Source: an uncultured Marvinbryantia sp.
GTDB lineage: Bacteria; Bacillota; Clostridia; Lachnospirales; Lachnospiraceae
Assembly (NCBI GenBank): GCA_947630735.1
Contig: CANRIR010000003.1
Location: forward strand, 1 to 64,000
Direction of reading: 5' to 3'
Length of the DNA stretch: 64,000 bases
Made by a program: the position numbers and the translations under genes
The notes under the pieces: model-generated
Databases searched by the model: none
Told to the model about the DNA's origin: nothing
Seen by the model: only the letters and a program-made list of their open reading frames with translations
Shown: positions 54,096 through 62,942 of the stretch, piece after piece
How the letters are laid out: each line of letters starts with the position of its first letter
Numbering within the stretch: position 1 is the first letter of the stretch

Positions 54096-56243
54096 TCACT
54101 CGTATATCAGCTCGTCGTAAGCGGCGTTATCCAGCCAGTTCTCATCCACGCCCACATCCGCCTGCTGCTGCGGCGGTTCCACGGTCCCGTACAGGTTTCC
54201 CGGGGAGGAGGCGTCCGTCTCCGTCACCGGGACCGCCACCACCTCCGTGAGCGGCTGCCAGGTAACCTCGTCGTACATCAGCTGTCCCCACTCGTCGTAC
54301 ACATACTGCACCTGCAGCTCCGTCTCCGGCTCTGTCTCCACCTGCATGCCCAGGCTGTTCTTCTCCTCCTCCGTGATGTCCCCGGAAGGATAGATGCCCA
54401 GATAGGGCAGGATCTCCCGCAGGATATTGGTCACCAGGTTCTTGGTGTAGGAACCGTCCTCCTGGTTGTCGATATTCGGCTCATCGATCACGGCGTAGAC
54501 CACCACCTGCGGATCGTCGATGGGCACCGCCGCGATGTAGGAGATGATGTATTTGTTGGATCCGCGCGGGAGCTTCTCGGCGGTTCCCGTCTTGCCGCCC
54601 ACGCGGTAGCCCGCGATCTTTGCGTCCGCGGCGGTTCCGCTCTGCACGACCTGCTCCAGGAAATCCCGAAGCAGATAGGAATTCTTGGCGGAAACCGGCT
54701 GGGATAAAAGAAGCGGCTCCACGTTGCGCGCCACGCTCCCATCCGCGTCCAGGATCTGCTTCACTATGTGCGGCTTGTAATAGTAGCCCCCGTTCACCAC
54801 GGCGCAGAACGCGGAGAGCTCCTGGATCATAGTGGCGGTAAAGCCCTGGCCGAATGTGCAGGTGCACAGCTCTATGGTGTGCATGGTATTTTCATCGTAA
54901 AGGTTCCCCGAGTTCTCATCCGGGAGATCGATGCCGGTGCGCTTGCCGAAGCCAAAGATGCTCTGGTAGCGGCAGAAATCATCCACGCCCATGTCCAGGC
55001 CGATGGTCATCATGCCCGGGTTGCAGGAATTTTTGATCACATCGCCCAGCACCTCGCTCCCGTGGGTGCCGGTGCAGTTGATGGGATCCTCCGTGGCGAT
55101 GGGCTGCAGATAGCCGATACAGGTGACCGTAAAATCCTCGTTGATGCTGCCCGCATCCAGGGCGGAGGCCACCACGATAGGCTTGTAGGTGGACCCCAGC
55201 TCGAACGCCTCCGACACACAGAAATTGTACCACAGATTGTTCAGGGCCTGCGAGTGCTCCTCATCATTCATGGCCGCGACATCGCGCTCGCTGTACCAGC
55301 CCGTCAGATCCTGCGGATCGTTGAGGTTGAATACATGGTCCGTGGCCATCGCCAGGATCTCGCCGTTGTTCGGGTCCGCCACGATGACGCCCGTATTTCT
55401 GCTGGCATGCCCCTTCGTGTCTTCCCGGGGGCCGTTTTTGTTCTGTTCTTCCAGCTGGGCGATGTATTTCTCCACCACCTGCTGGATATTGATATCGATC
55501 GTGGAGACCACGCTGTTCCCGTCCTGAGGATCTACAATGTGCTCCTGCAGTTCGCTGTTCTGATCCAGATAGCCGTACTCCCGCCCGTTCACGCCGTTTA
55601 AGATATCGGAGTAATAGGCCTCAAGGCCAAAGATCCCGTCGTTCTGCTTGTTGGCAAAGCCAAGCACCGTACAGGCCAGACTGTTCATGGGATAAGAGCG
55701 GATATAGGTATCCTCGAACCATACCCCCTTCACGTTGTCCAGCTCCTCGAGCTGCTTCTCCGTGAGCTTCCGTTCCTCGGAAGTATCGGTGTAGGCCTCA
55801 AACGCCTGTTTCTCCTCGACGGGGACCTCGTACTTGATCACCTGGTACCGGCTGTCGGCCGTCTCCGGATTGAGAATGCGGTCGCGCACCGAGGATTCGT
55901 CTATGCCGAACACCTTCGACACGGCGCGGATGGTGGGCTCTATATAGTCCTCCAGGCTGTTGATCGCCTTGCAGTCCAGCACCACGTTGTACACCTTATC
56001 ACTCTTTGCCAGAAGGTTCCGGTTGCGGTCCAGGATCTCCCCCCTGCGATAGGGGATCGCGCGGCTGTCATAAGTCTGCTGCGAGAGCACCAGCTTTGCG
56101 TATTTATCGCCGCTCCTGGCGTTGATGTTCGCGATCAGTAAATTCAGGATCAGCAGCATAAATAAAACGAATGCAAATAAGATCGTCAGCCTTATTTGCA
56201 TTTTCTTCGTAAATTTCTGTACTTTTCTTTTTCGTGACGCCAT
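54096..56243 (-). CDS. Class B penicillin-binding protein (FtsI/PBP2 type), divisome transpeptidase
   Basis: 715 residues. Membrane anchor about 17-38, dimerisation domain with YRRGEILDRNRNLLAKS, transpeptidase with SxxK in LGSTYKPIV, SxN in IKNSCNPGM and KTG in VGGKTGTAEK. The C-terminal 110 residues (from about 605) are an acidic, Pro/Gln/Glu-rich tail, not a PASTA domain. It cross-links septal peptidoglycan with FtsW. It directly follows the ftsL-like gene. Having two class B PBPs in tandem, as pbpB and spoVD in Bacillus, points to separate division and sporulation roles. Confidence 0.93.
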   Translation of the reverse strand: MASRKRKVQKFTKKMQIRLTILFAFVLFMLLILNLLIANINARSGDKYAKLVLSQQTYDSRAIPYRRGEILDRNRNLLAKSDKVYNVVLDCKAINSLEDYIEPTIRAVSKVFGIDESSVRDRILNPETADSRYQVIKYEVPVEEKQAFEAYTDTSEERKLTEKQLEELDNVKGVWFEDTYIRSYPMNSLACTVLGFANKQNDGIFGLEAYYSDILNGVNGREYGYLDQNSELQEHIVDPQDGNSVVSTIDINIQQVVEKYIAQLEEQNKNGPREDTKGHASRNTGVIVADPNNGEILAMATDHVFNLNDPQDLTGWYSERDVAAMNDEEHSQALNNLWYNFCVSEAFELGSTYKPIVVASALDAGSINEDFTVTCIGYLQPIATEDPINCTGTHGSEVLGDVIKNSCNPGMMTIGLDMGVDDFCRYQSIFGFGKRTGIDLPDENSGNLYDENTMHTIELCTCTFGQGFTATMIQELSAFCAVVNGGYYYKPHIVKQILDADGSVARNVEPLLLSQPVSAKNSYLLRDFLEQVVQSGTAADAKIAGYRVGGKTGTAEKLPRGSNKYIISYIAAVPIDDPQVVVYAVIDEPNIDNQEDGSYTKNLVTNILREILPYLGIYPSGDITEEEKNSLGMQVETEPETELQVQYVYDEWGQLMYDEVTWQPLTEVVAVPVTETDASSPGNLYGTVEPPQQQADVGVDENWLDNAAYDELIYE

Positions 56244-56277
56244 CTGTATTCCTCATCTCCAGTTCCGGGAACCGCCT

Positions 56278-56781
56278 CTACCCTGGCGGTATCTCCGCGT
56301 ACTGTCTGATATAATCCCCGTCCTGACTGTTGTACGTGATGACCTGCCCCTGGTCGGCGTAGGTCATGCCCAGATCGTGGACGGCGATCTCCTTGATCCG
56401 CTCCATATTGACGGAGGACATGGCCTCCTCATAAGTGTTGTCATTGGCCGTACGCGCGGTGTTTAAAGTGCTTTCCAGGTTTGCGATCTGTTTGCGGTAG
56501 GTCGTCCCCATCGCCTGGAGCTGCAGATACTGCACGCACAAAAACACGGACGCTGCCGCCGCCGCTGTAAGAAACATAACATAAGCCAGCGTCATATGCA
56601 AGGCTTTTTCTCTGTTTCTCCGCGTCTCGCTGCTGAGTTCTCTTTTTGGCTGCTCTTTGACCGCGGGCACAGTTTCTATATGACGGACCACATTGCCGTC
56701 AATATAAGTCGTCCGATAAGGACGGCCGGCACTCTGACCGGACTGCGCCGTCATTCTGCCTGCGCCACGCACTGCAGCCAT
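56278..56781 (-). CDS. FtsL/DivIC-like cell division protein
   Basis: 167 residues, in the ftsL position between rsmH and the PBP gene. A cytoplasmic basic N-terminus (about 1-62) precedes one membrane helix (about 64-86, LAYVMFLTAAAAASVFLCVQY), then a coiled coil (about 88-125) and DIC-type ending VNMERIKEIAVHDLGMTYADQGQVITY. Sequence conservation of FtsL is low, so the call rests on topology, the last motif and the gene order. It would complex with DivIB and DivIC to activate FtsW and the PBP. Confidence 0.85.
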   Translation of the reverse strand: MAAVRGAGRMTAQSGQSAGRPYRTTYIDGNVVRHIETVPAVKEQPKRELSSETRRNREKALHMTLAYVMFLTAAAAASVFLCVQYLQLQAMGTTYRKQIANLESTLNTARTANDNTYEEAMSSVNMERIKEIAVHDLGMTYADQGQVITYNSQDGDYIRQYAEIPPG

Positions 56782-56800
56782 ATTGCTCTCCCCTTTCTAA

Positions 56801-57745
56801 CTATGGTATCTCCCGCTCGAATACTCTCAGCTTGGCGCTCTTCGCCCTGCTGTTTGCCCGAAGTTCTTCCTCCCCCGGAAGGATCGGTTTTCTGGTGATC
56901 ACTCTTCCCATCGGACGCTTCCCGCACACGCACACCGGAAATTCCTTCGGGCATGTGCAGGGGTCCTCATTTCTGCGGAAACTGTTCTTGACGATCCGGT
57001 CCTCCAGAGAGTGGAACGTGATGATGCAGATACGTCCCCGGTCGTTCAGCAGACCGATCATCTCATCCAGCGAATCCCGCAGAACCCCCAACTCATTATT
57101 TAACTCGATCCGGATTGCCTGGAAGGTCTTTTTAGCCGGGTGTCCTCCCACCGCTCGGACTTTCATCGGCACGGCCGCCTTTATCACCTGAACTAACTCC
57201 CCAGTCGTTTCCAGTGGTTTTTCCTGTCTTGCCCGTACAATGTGCCTGGCAATGTTCTTTGCGAACTTGTCCTCCCCGTAATCGCGGATGATCCGATAGA
57301 GATCTATCTCGCTGTATCCGTTCACAATATCTTTTGCCGTCCGCACCTGACGCTGGTCCATTCTCATATCGAGCGGAGCGTCTTCTTCCCGATAGGTAAA
57401 ACCGCGGTCTGCCGTGTCCAGTTGGTAGGAGGAAACACCAAGGTCCAAAAGAATTCCATCAGCTGTTGTCACTCCTATGCCAGCCAGTTTGTTTTTCATC
57501 TCACAGTAGTTGCTGCGGATGATCGTCACTTTATCTTTAAACTCCCCCAAACGCCCGGCCGCTGCCTCCACGGCCGCCGCATCCTGATCGATCCCGATCA
57601 GTCTTCCTTTGTCGGACAGTCTCTTACAGATCTCGTAGGAATGTCCCCCGCCGCCTAAAGTGCCGTCCACGTAAATGCCGTCCGGCCGGATCTGCAGGGC
57701 ATCTATGGTCTCCTGCAGGAGCACGGAATTGTGATGAAAAGTCAT
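56801..57745 (-). CDS. rsmH: 16S rRNA m4C1402 methyltransferase
   Basis: 314 residues (also called mraW). It starts [20 protein letters not shown]-binding is [16 protein letters not shown], with [13 protein letters not shown] and the C-terminal [13 protein letters not shown] and [24 protein letters not shown]. It methylates N4 of C1402 in the 30S P site. Second gene of the dcw cluster after mraZ; GGGGGAGG precedes the ATG. Confidence 0.97.
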   Translation of the reverse strand: MTFHHNSVLLQETIDALQIRPDGIYVDGTLGGGGHSYEICKRLSDKGRLIGIDQDAAAVEAAAGRLGEFKDKVTIIRSNYCEMKNKLAGIGVTTADGILLDLGVSSYQLDTADRGFTYREEDAPLDMRMDQRQVRTAKDIVNGYSEIDLYRIIRDYGEDKFAKNIARHIVRARQEKPLETTGELVQVIKAAVPMKVRAVGGHPAKKTFQAIRIELNNELGVLRDSLDEMIGLLNDRGRICIITFHSLEDRIVKNSFRRNEDPCTCPKEFPVCVCGKRPMGRVITRKPILPGEEELRANSRAKSAKLRVFEREIP

Positions 57746-57760
57746 ACAGTCCTCCCCCGG

Positions 57761-58189
57761 CTATAAAACACCCATCTCATCCAGCTGCTCCGCAATCTCG
57801 TCCATATTCTGGGCGGCGTTCTTCTCCACCCATTTGTCCTTGTTCCAGATCTCGATCCGGTTGAGCATCCCGCTCAGCACCACGTCCTTCTCCAGACAAG
57901 CAAACTCTCTTAGCGTAGCCGGCAAGAGAATTCTCCCCTGTTTGTCCAATTCGCACATGGTGGCGCCTGATACAAAGAATCGCGTAAATTCTCTGGCGTT
58001 CTTGTTTGTAAGCGGCAGCTTGCTCAGCTTCACCTCGAATTCCTTCCAGGATTCATTGGGAAATACATAGAGGCAGCCATCCAATCCCTTTGTCACCACG
58101 AATTCCTCCCCAAGTTCTTCGCGGAACTTTGCCGGGATGATCAGCCTGCCTTTGGTGTCTATCGCATGATTGAATTCACTCATCAGCAT
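57761..58189 (-). CDS. mraZ: Transcriptional regulator / division protein MraZ
   Basis: 142 residues from the ATG at 58189 (MLMSEFNHAIDTKGRLIIPAKF); the ORF track extends upstream through the operator repeats. Two SpoVT/AbrB-like halves, each with a DxKGR or DKQGR loop (AIDTKGRLIIPAKFRE and CELDKQGRILLPATLRE). MraZ represses the dcw promoter by binding short direct repeats; such repeats are present at 58247-58286. Confidence 0.96.
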   Translation of the reverse strand: MLMSEFNHAIDTKGRLIIPAKFREELGEEFVVTKGLDGCLYVFPNESWKEFEVKLSKLPLTNKNAREFTRFFVSGATMCELDKQGRILLPATLREFACLEKDVVLSGMLNRIEIWNKDKWVEKNAAQNMDEIAEQLDEMGVL

Positions 58190-58246
58190 TGGACACACCT
58201 GCTCCCCACTGCAAACCTCGGTGTCTGAATGGCTTTCGCTGGGAAA

Positions 58247-58286
58247 CTCCCCCACTTTGCTCCACCATTCTCCACTTTCCTCCACT
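58247..58286 (-). promoter_or_regulatory. MraZ-box direct repeats
   Basis: Four consecutive 10-base units on the minus strand: AGTGGAGGAA, AGTGGAGAAT, GGTGGAGCAA, AGTGGGGGAG. A further AAAGTGGG (58303-58310) lies in the promoter spacer. GTGG repeats with about 10-base period in front of mraZ are the known type of MraZ binding site. Confidence 0.8.
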
Positions 58287-58295
58287 TACAGGGTA

Positions 58296-58324
58296 ATCAT
58301 AACCCACTTTTTGGGAATTGACAA
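58296..58324 (-). promoter_or_regulatory. Promoter of the mraZ-led dcw operon
   Basis: Minus strand TTGTCA (58319-58324), 17 bases, TATGAT (58296-58301). The MraZ repeats begin about 10 bases downstream of the -10 box, at the transcription start. Confidence 0.8.
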
Positions 58325-58357
58325 GTGTTTTTTTTTATTTTTTGAGCGTATTTGCAC

Positions 58358-58386
58358 AAAAAAAACGCCCGCAAAGCGGGCGTTTT
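58358..58386 (-). terminator. Intrinsic terminator after the lgt-spo0E group
   Basis: Minus strand AAAACGCCCGC-TTT-GCGGGCGTTTTTTTT, a near-perfect stem with eight T. It insulates the dcw promoter from read-through. The other strand ends in TTTT only, so its effect there would be weaker. Confidence 0.9.
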
Positions 58387-58446
58387 CAGCACTTTTCTAT
58401 ATATTGTACCAAGCTGTGCATTTCGGCACAATATATGGTATGCTTA

Positions 58447-58596
58447 TCAACCGGCCAGATCGATGTACTCTTCCATCAACCTGTCCAGTTTCCTGCTCTG
58501 AAGGAGCGCTTCTTCCGCGGACCCGGAACCAAGCATCTCGTCCAGCAGCCTTCGTTCCTCTTCAATTCTTTTCTTCAGGCTTTCTGTCGTATTCAT
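58447..58596 (-). CDS. Spo0E-like aspartyl-phosphate phosphatase
   Basis: 49 residues, the last part of a longer shadow frame in the track. MNTTESLKKRIEEERRLLDE is followed by the family core QSRKLDRLMEEYIDLAG (the usual SxxLDxLI signature). Spo0E-type proteins are small two-helix phosphatases that dephosphorylate Spo0A-P and delay sporulation. AAAGGAG lies 12 bases before the ATG. The start overlaps the lgt stop (ATGA), so translation is coupled. The pairing with lgt is unexpected. Confidence 0.7.
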   Translation of the reverse strand: MNTTESLKKRIEEERRLLDEMLGSGSAEEALLQSRKLDRLMEEYIDLAG

Positions 58597-59462
58597 CCTT
58601 TTGTTTTTCTCCTTTCTAGCTTCCTCTTCGTCAACAATATCAGAAGCGCTCCCACCGCCAGCAAAACGGAGAGCACTTGCGAAACAGGCAGGCCCGTACC
58701 CGGGATCAGCAGTTGGTCCGTTCGGATCCCTTCTATCCAGGCTCTGCCCACTCCGTAACCCATCAGGTAACACAGAAAAACTTCCCCGTGAAAATGTTTT
58801 TTCTTTATAAACCAGAGCAGGAACAGCATAAGTGCAAGGTTCCACAGAGATTCGTACAAAAAGGTGGGGTGCACCTGGATGAACTCCACACCGTCCACCG
58901 TCAGCAAATGATCCAGCATCTCCTGCGTGACGTCCCCGGAGCGGACGGCGCTTTTCGGGAGCGCCATGGCCAGCAGGCTGTCCGTATACCCGCCGAACAC
59001 CTCGCGGTTGAAAAAATTTCCCCACCGTCCGATGGCCTGCCCCAGCACCAGGCCGGCGCTCACGGTATCTGCCATCAGGCCGAAATCCTGCTTCTTTACC
59101 CGCGCGAAGATCCACACCGTCAGGATCCCCGCGAGCACGCCGCCGTAGATCGCCAGCCCTCCGCCGCGGAAATTGAACACCTCCAGCAGATGATCCCGGT
59201 AGCTGTCCCAGGAAAAGATCACATAATAGGCGCGCGCCCCTATGAGAGCACAGACGATGGTGATCAGGCTGACGTCAAAATACAGATCGGCGTCCTGCCC
59301 GGTCTTTCGGGCAATGCGCAGGATCAGCGAGATGCCGAGAAGCATTGCCGCCGCGATGGTAATGCCGTAATAGGCGATCTCAAACCCGAACACACTGACC
59401 GAGCTCCCCACATGTTTTAACGCGATCCCAAGATTCGGGAACAAGATACTGGCTTCGCTCAT
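58593..59462 (-). CDS. lgt: Prolipoprotein diacylglyceryl transferase
   Basis: 289 residues, seven membrane helices. Signature segments are GARAYYVIFSWD, NFRGGGLAIYGGVLAGI and the Lgt signature GLVLGQAIGRWGNFFNREVFG, with the HPTFLYESLWNL region. It adds diacylglycerol from phosphatidylglycerol to the lipobox cysteine of prolipoproteins. It follows ychF by 23 bases and is coupled to the spo0E-like gene. Confidence 0.96.
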   Translation of the reverse strand: MSEASILFPNLGIALKHVGSSVSVFGFEIAYYGITIAAAMLLGISLILRIARKTGQDADLYFDVSLITIVCALIGARAYYVIFSWDSYRDHLLEVFNFRGGGLAIYGGVLAGILTVWIFARVKKQDFGLMADTVSAGLVLGQAIGRWGNFFNREVFGGYTDSLLAMALPKSAVRSGDVTQEMLDHLLTVDGVEFIQVHPTFLYESLWNLALMLFLLWFIKKKHFHGEVFLCYLMGYGVGRAWIEGIRTDQLLIPGTGLPVSQVLSVLLAVGALLILLTKRKLERRKTKG

Positions 59463-59484
59463 CGTTTATCAACCCCTGTTTTTC

Positions 59485-60582
59485 TCAGACTGCAAACCGG
59501 AACAGGATCACATCCCCGTCTTTTACCACATAATCTTTGCCCTCCAGGCCGACCAGGCCCTTTTCCTTCGCAGCGGCAAGGCTGCCGCAGTCCAGCAGAT
59601 CCTGGTAGTTTACCACTTCGGCCCGGATAAACCCGCGCTCAAAATCGGAGTGGATCTTTCCCGCCGCCTGGGGAGCCTTTGTCCCGATCCGGATCGTCCA
59701 CGCCCTGGTCTCCGGCTCTCCCGCCGTCAGATAACTGATAAGCCCCAGCAGCCGGTAGCTGGCCTGGATCAGCTTCTCGAGGCCGGACTGTGTAAGGCCC
59801 AAGTCCTCCAGGAACATTTTTTTCTCATCTTCCTCCAGCTCCGCGATCTCCTGCTCGATCTGCGCGCAGACTACAAACACCTCGCTCCCCTGCCTGGCCG
59901 CGAGACTGCGCACCGCCTGCACATGGGGATTGGAAGCTCCGTCGTCCGCCAGGTCGGCCTCGGCCACATTGGCGGCAAAGATCACCGGCTTGCCCGTCAG
60001 AAGATTATACCCGGCAAGCATCGCCTGCTCCTCCTCGTCGTCCGTGGAAAAAGAGATGGCCGGATCCCCGTTTTCCAGGTGCTCCTTCAGGCGTTTCAAA
60101 AGCTCCAGCTCCTTTGCCTGCGCCTTATCGTTCTTGGCCCCCTTGGAGGTCTTCGCGATCCTGCGCTCCAGGATCTCCAGATCCGAGAAGATCAGCTCCA
60201 GATTGATGGTCTCGATATCCCGCGCCGGATCCACGCTGCCGTCCACATGGATGACATTTCCATCCTCAAAGCAGCGCACCACATGCACGATCGCGTCCAC
60301 CTCCCGGATGTGAGAGAGGAACTGGTTGCCAAGGCCCTCGCCTTTGGACGCCCCTTTTACCAGGCCGGCGATGTCCACAAATTCGATCACGGCCGGCGTC
60401 ACTTTCACAGAGTGGTACAGCTCTGCCAGCTTGCCCAGGCGCTCGTCCGGCACCGCTACCACGCCCACGTTGGGGTCGATGGTGCAGAACGGATAGTTGG
60501 CCGACTCCGCCCCCGCTTTCGTAAGGGAATTAAACAGCGTGCTTTTTCCGACATTCGGCAGACCTACGATTCCAAGTTTCAT
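59485..60582 (-). CDS. ychF: Redox-regulated ATPase YchF (Obg family)
   Basis: 365 residues. P-loop MKLGIVGLPNVGKSTLFNSL, switch and G3 FVDIAGLVKGASKGEGLGNQFL, and the NMAE-type G4 variant region VIFAANVAE that gives ATP preference. The C-terminal TGS domain ends GKDYVVKDGDVILFRFAV. It binds the ribosome and responds to oxidative stress in other bacteria. AGGAGG precedes the ATG. Confidence 0.96.
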   Translation of the reverse strand: MKLGIVGLPNVGKSTLFNSLTKAGAESANYPFCTIDPNVGVVAVPDERLGKLAELYHSVKVTPAVIEFVDIAGLVKGASKGEGLGNQFLSHIREVDAIVHVVRCFEDGNVIHVDGSVDPARDIETINLELIFSDLEILERRIAKTSKGAKNDKAQAKELELLKRLKEHLENGDPAISFSTDDEEEQAMLAGYNLLTGKPVIFAANVAEADLADDGASNPHVQAVRSLAARQGSEVFVVCAQIEQEIAELEEDEKKMFLEDLGLTQSGLEKLIQASYRLLGLISYLTAGEPETRAWTIRIGTKAPQAAGKIHSDFERGFIRAEVVNYQDLLDCGSLAAAKEKGLVGLEGKDYVVKDGDVILFRFAV

Positions 60583-60637
60583 CTATCTTATCCTCCTAAA
60601 ACGAATCATTTTCCCAAATTCTTTAAATATAAAACAG

Positions 60638-60665
60638 TTTATCACAAAAAACGACATGCTGACAA
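60638..60665 (-). promoter_or_regulatory. Possible promoter of ychF-lgt
   Basis: Minus strand TTGTCA (60660-60665), 16 bases, GATAAA (60638-60643), in the 156-base gap between thiN and ychF. The -10 box is poor. A small ACACATTTTTCACATGTG hairpin nearby (about 60690-60707) might end the thiN transcript. Confidence 0.35.
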
Positions 60666-60738
60666 GCAAATCCGTTCGTCCAAATTCGACACATTTTTCA
60701 CATGTGCCGCCCGAGGGGCCGTCCATTGCGCGGTTTTG

Positions 60739-61386
60739 CTAATCCCGCGATTCGACCACCAGCAGCTGCCCGCTGTCGAAGCAGACAGAAGCCTCCTCGT
60801 CCACGATCTGGTTGCTGATGCCAACGGCATCCCTCCATGTCATAGTGTACCCATCCAGCGGATAGAAAAACCCTTTCAGGGTGAGATTTGTAACCGGTTC
60901 CCCAAAGCAGAGCAGCGATACATACTTCCCATACTGCCCGGATCTTTGCAGGGTGATGGGAGCGTCCACAAGCCTCACCCGGTTGCGGGGATCCACCAGC
61001 GCACAGGGGATCCCGGCCGCCAGCGGCATGGAGAGATTTTTCAGGCTCCCCAGCACATGGTCCAGCCTGGTGCCCATGGCGCCCAGGACCGTGATCCTTT
61101 CGCTGCCCTTCCCGATGGCGGCGCCCATAGCGATCTCCATATCGGTGGAATCCTTCTGGGGCTGATAGGTGCGGATCTCCACGCCGGATCTGCGGAAATA
61201 CTCCAGCGCATCATGGTCCACGGAATCAAAATCCCCCACGATCAGGTCGGGAGCGCGCCCCGCCTGCCGCAGAAATTCCATGCCCCGGTCCGCAGCGATG
61301 ACAAAGTCAAAATTTTCTTTTCTCATAAAAGCAAGGGCAAAATCAAAATCGATATTGCCCCCGCCAACGATCAACGTATTTTTCAT
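60739..61386 (-). CDS. thiN: Thiamine diphosphokinase
   Basis: 215 residues. The start TLIVGGGNIDFDFALAF, the catalytic DLIVGDFDSVDHDAL and KDSTDMEIAM, and GAMGTRLDHVLGSLKNL are family marks. It converts thiamine to thiamine diphosphate with ATP. Order prkC-rsgA-rpe-thiN is that of Bacillus subtilis. Confidence 0.95.
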   Translation of the reverse strand: MKNTLIVGGGNIDFDFALAFMRKENFDFVIAADRGMEFLRQAGRAPDLIVGDFDSVDHDALEYFRRSGVEIRTYQPQKDSTDMEIAMGAAIGKGSERITVLGAMGTRLDHVLGSLKNLSMPLAAGIPCALVDPRNRVRLVDAPITLQRSGQYGKYVSLLCFGEPVTNLTLKGFFYPLDGYTMTWRDAVGISNQIVDEEASVCFDSGQLLVVESRD

Positions 61387-61398
61387 CCCGTGATTCTC

Positions 61399-62052
61399 TC
61401 ATTTCATGATTTCTTTCAGCGCCGCCGCGTTCTTTCGGATATCTCCTCCAAACACCGCCGAGCCCGCCACGATCACATTCGCTCCCGCCTCCAGGACCTT
61501 CGGCAGGGTGCGGCTGTTGATACCGCCGTCCACCTGGATATCCGTGCAGCGGCCCTCGTCCTGCAGCCTTTTGAGCAGGGTCCGGATCTTTTCCAGGCTG
61601 GACTCGATAAAGGCCTGCCCGCCGAAGCCCGGATTCACCGTCATGATCAGCACCATATCCGTCTTGTCCAGCACATGATCCAGCGCGTTCAGGGGCGTAG
61701 CCGGGTTCAGGGCCACGCCGGTGCGAAGCCCCAGCTCCCGGATCTCCTGCAGGGTGCGGTCCAGATGGCGGCAGGCCTCCGCGTGCACGGTGATGGAATC
61801 CGCCCCGCAGTCCGCGAAGTCCTTCAGATAGCGCTCCGGATCCTGCACCATCAGATGCACGTCGAAGGGCTTCTCTGTCACTTTCCGCACGGACCGGATG
61901 AGCGGCATGCCGAAAGAGATACTCGGCACAAACATCCCATCCATCACATCGATATGGATATAATCCGCCCCCGCTTCATCCGCCGTCCGGATCTGCTCGC
62001 CCAGCACGGAAAAATCCGCCGCCAGGATAGATGGTGCCAGTAAATTTTTCAT
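61399..62052 (-). CDS. rpe: Ribulose-phosphate 3-epimerase
   Basis: 217 residues, TIM barrel. LAPSILAADFSVLGEQI, the metal-binding YIHIDVMDGMFVPSISFG, DVHLMVQDP, MTVNPGFGGQAFI and the C-terminal IQVDGGINSRTLPKV and VIVAGSAVFGG are all diagnostic. It interconverts ribulose 5-phosphate and xylulose 5-phosphate in the pentose phosphate pathway. AAAGGGG precedes the ATG. Confidence 0.97.
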   Translation of the reverse strand: MKNLLAPSILAADFSVLGEQIRTADEAGADYIHIDVMDGMFVPSISFGMPLIRSVRKVTEKPFDVHLMVQDPERYLKDFADCGADSITVHAEACRHLDRTLQEIRELGLRTGVALNPATPLNALDHVLDKTDMVLIMTVNPGFGGQAFIESSLEKIRTLLKRLQDEGRCTDIQVDGGINSRTLPKVLEAGANVIVAGSAVFGGDIRKNAAALKEIMK

Positions 62053-62065
62053 GTTTTCGTCCCCT

Positions 62066-62938
62066 TTAATACCGTTTCCTGTTTTTTAATTCCTCATACA
62101 TTTCCAGATAATCCTCATAGCGCTGCCGGCTGATCTCTCCCGCCTCCAGCGCGGCCTTTACCGCGCAGTCCGGCTCATGGGTGTGGGTGCAGCCCAGAAA
62201 CCTGCAGGCGCCATAGGGCGCAAACTCCGGCATGTAATCTTTCAGATCTTCCTTTGCCATGTCCCACACGTCCAGGGAACTGAACCCCGGCGTGTCCATC
62301 AGGAAGGTGTCTTCCTCCACGATAAAGATCTCCGAGTGGCGGGTGGTGTGCCGCCCGCGATCGATCTTCCGGCTGATCTCCCCCGTCTGCATGCCGGCGT
62401 CCGGCACCAGCAGGTTGACCATGGTGGACTTTCCCACCCCCGACGGACCGGCCACAGCCGTCGTCTTTCCCCTGAGCAGGGCACGCAGATCGCCGATCCC
62501 CCGGCCCTCCAGGGCGCTCACGCAAAGGACCGGGCAGCCGCACTTCCGATAGATATCCTGCAGTCTCCCGCACTCCTCCTCGGGCACCGCATCCGCTTTG
62601 TTAAAGCAGATGACGGAGGGAACTCCCTGTTTTTCCATCGCGATCAGAAACCGGTCCAGAAGATTCAGGTTCGGTTTCGGCTTTGCGGCCGCGAAGATGA
62701 CCAGCGCCTGGTCGATATTGGCCGCCGCAGGGCGGATCAGTTCGTTTTTCCGCGGCAGGATCTCGTCAATGTTCCCCTCCTGTTCCTCCTCCTGGAGGAC
62801 CGTCATCTCCACATCGTCGCCCACCAGCGGTTTCCGCCTGTCTTTCCGGAAGATTCCCTTTGCCCTGCACTCATAGACGCCGGACTTTGTCCGGACATAG
62901 TAAAATCCCGCGATTCCCTTGATGATCTTTCCCTGCAT
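62066..62938 (-). CDS. rsgA: Ribosome small subunit-dependent GTPase A
   Basis: 290 residues. N-terminal OB fold (about 1-60), circularly permuted GTPase with G4 VICFNKADAV first, then P-loop VAGPSGVGKSTMVNLL and G3 DTPGFSSLDVWD, and the C-terminal zinc site with Cys/His in CRFLGCTHTHEPDCAV. It checks late 30S assembly. The weak ribosome binding site overlaps the kinase stop codon, so it is coupled to prkC. In Bacillus this protein (CpgA) is a PrkC substrate. Confidence 0.96.
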   Translation of the reverse strand: MQGKIIKGIAGFYYVRTKSGVYECRAKGIFRKDRRKPLVGDDVEMTVLQEEEQEGNIDEILPRKNELIRPAAANIDQALVIFAAAKPKPNLNLLDRFLIAMEKQGVPSVICFNKADAVPEEECGRLQDIYRKCGCPVLCVSALEGRGIGDLRALLRGKTTAVAGPSGVGKSTMVNLLVPDAGMQTGEISRKIDRGRHTTRHSEIFIVEEDTFLMDTPGFSSLDVWDMAKEDLKDYMPEFAPYGACRFLGCTHTHEPDCAVKAALEAGEISRQRYEDYLEMYEELKNRKRY

Positions 62939-62942
62939 AGAT

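Noticed and set aside
58447-59115. 222-codon minus-strand ORF as a whole
   Set aside because: Most of it is a second frame inside lgt; only the last 49 codons (Spo0E-like) have a start, a ribosome binding site and a family signature.
59650-62043. 797-codon plus-strand ORF
   Set aside because: It is antisense to ychF, thiN and rpe, which have full family motifs and ribosome binding sites; GC-rich third positions keep the opposite strand open. Its composition (His, Arg, Gln rich) is that of a shadow frame.
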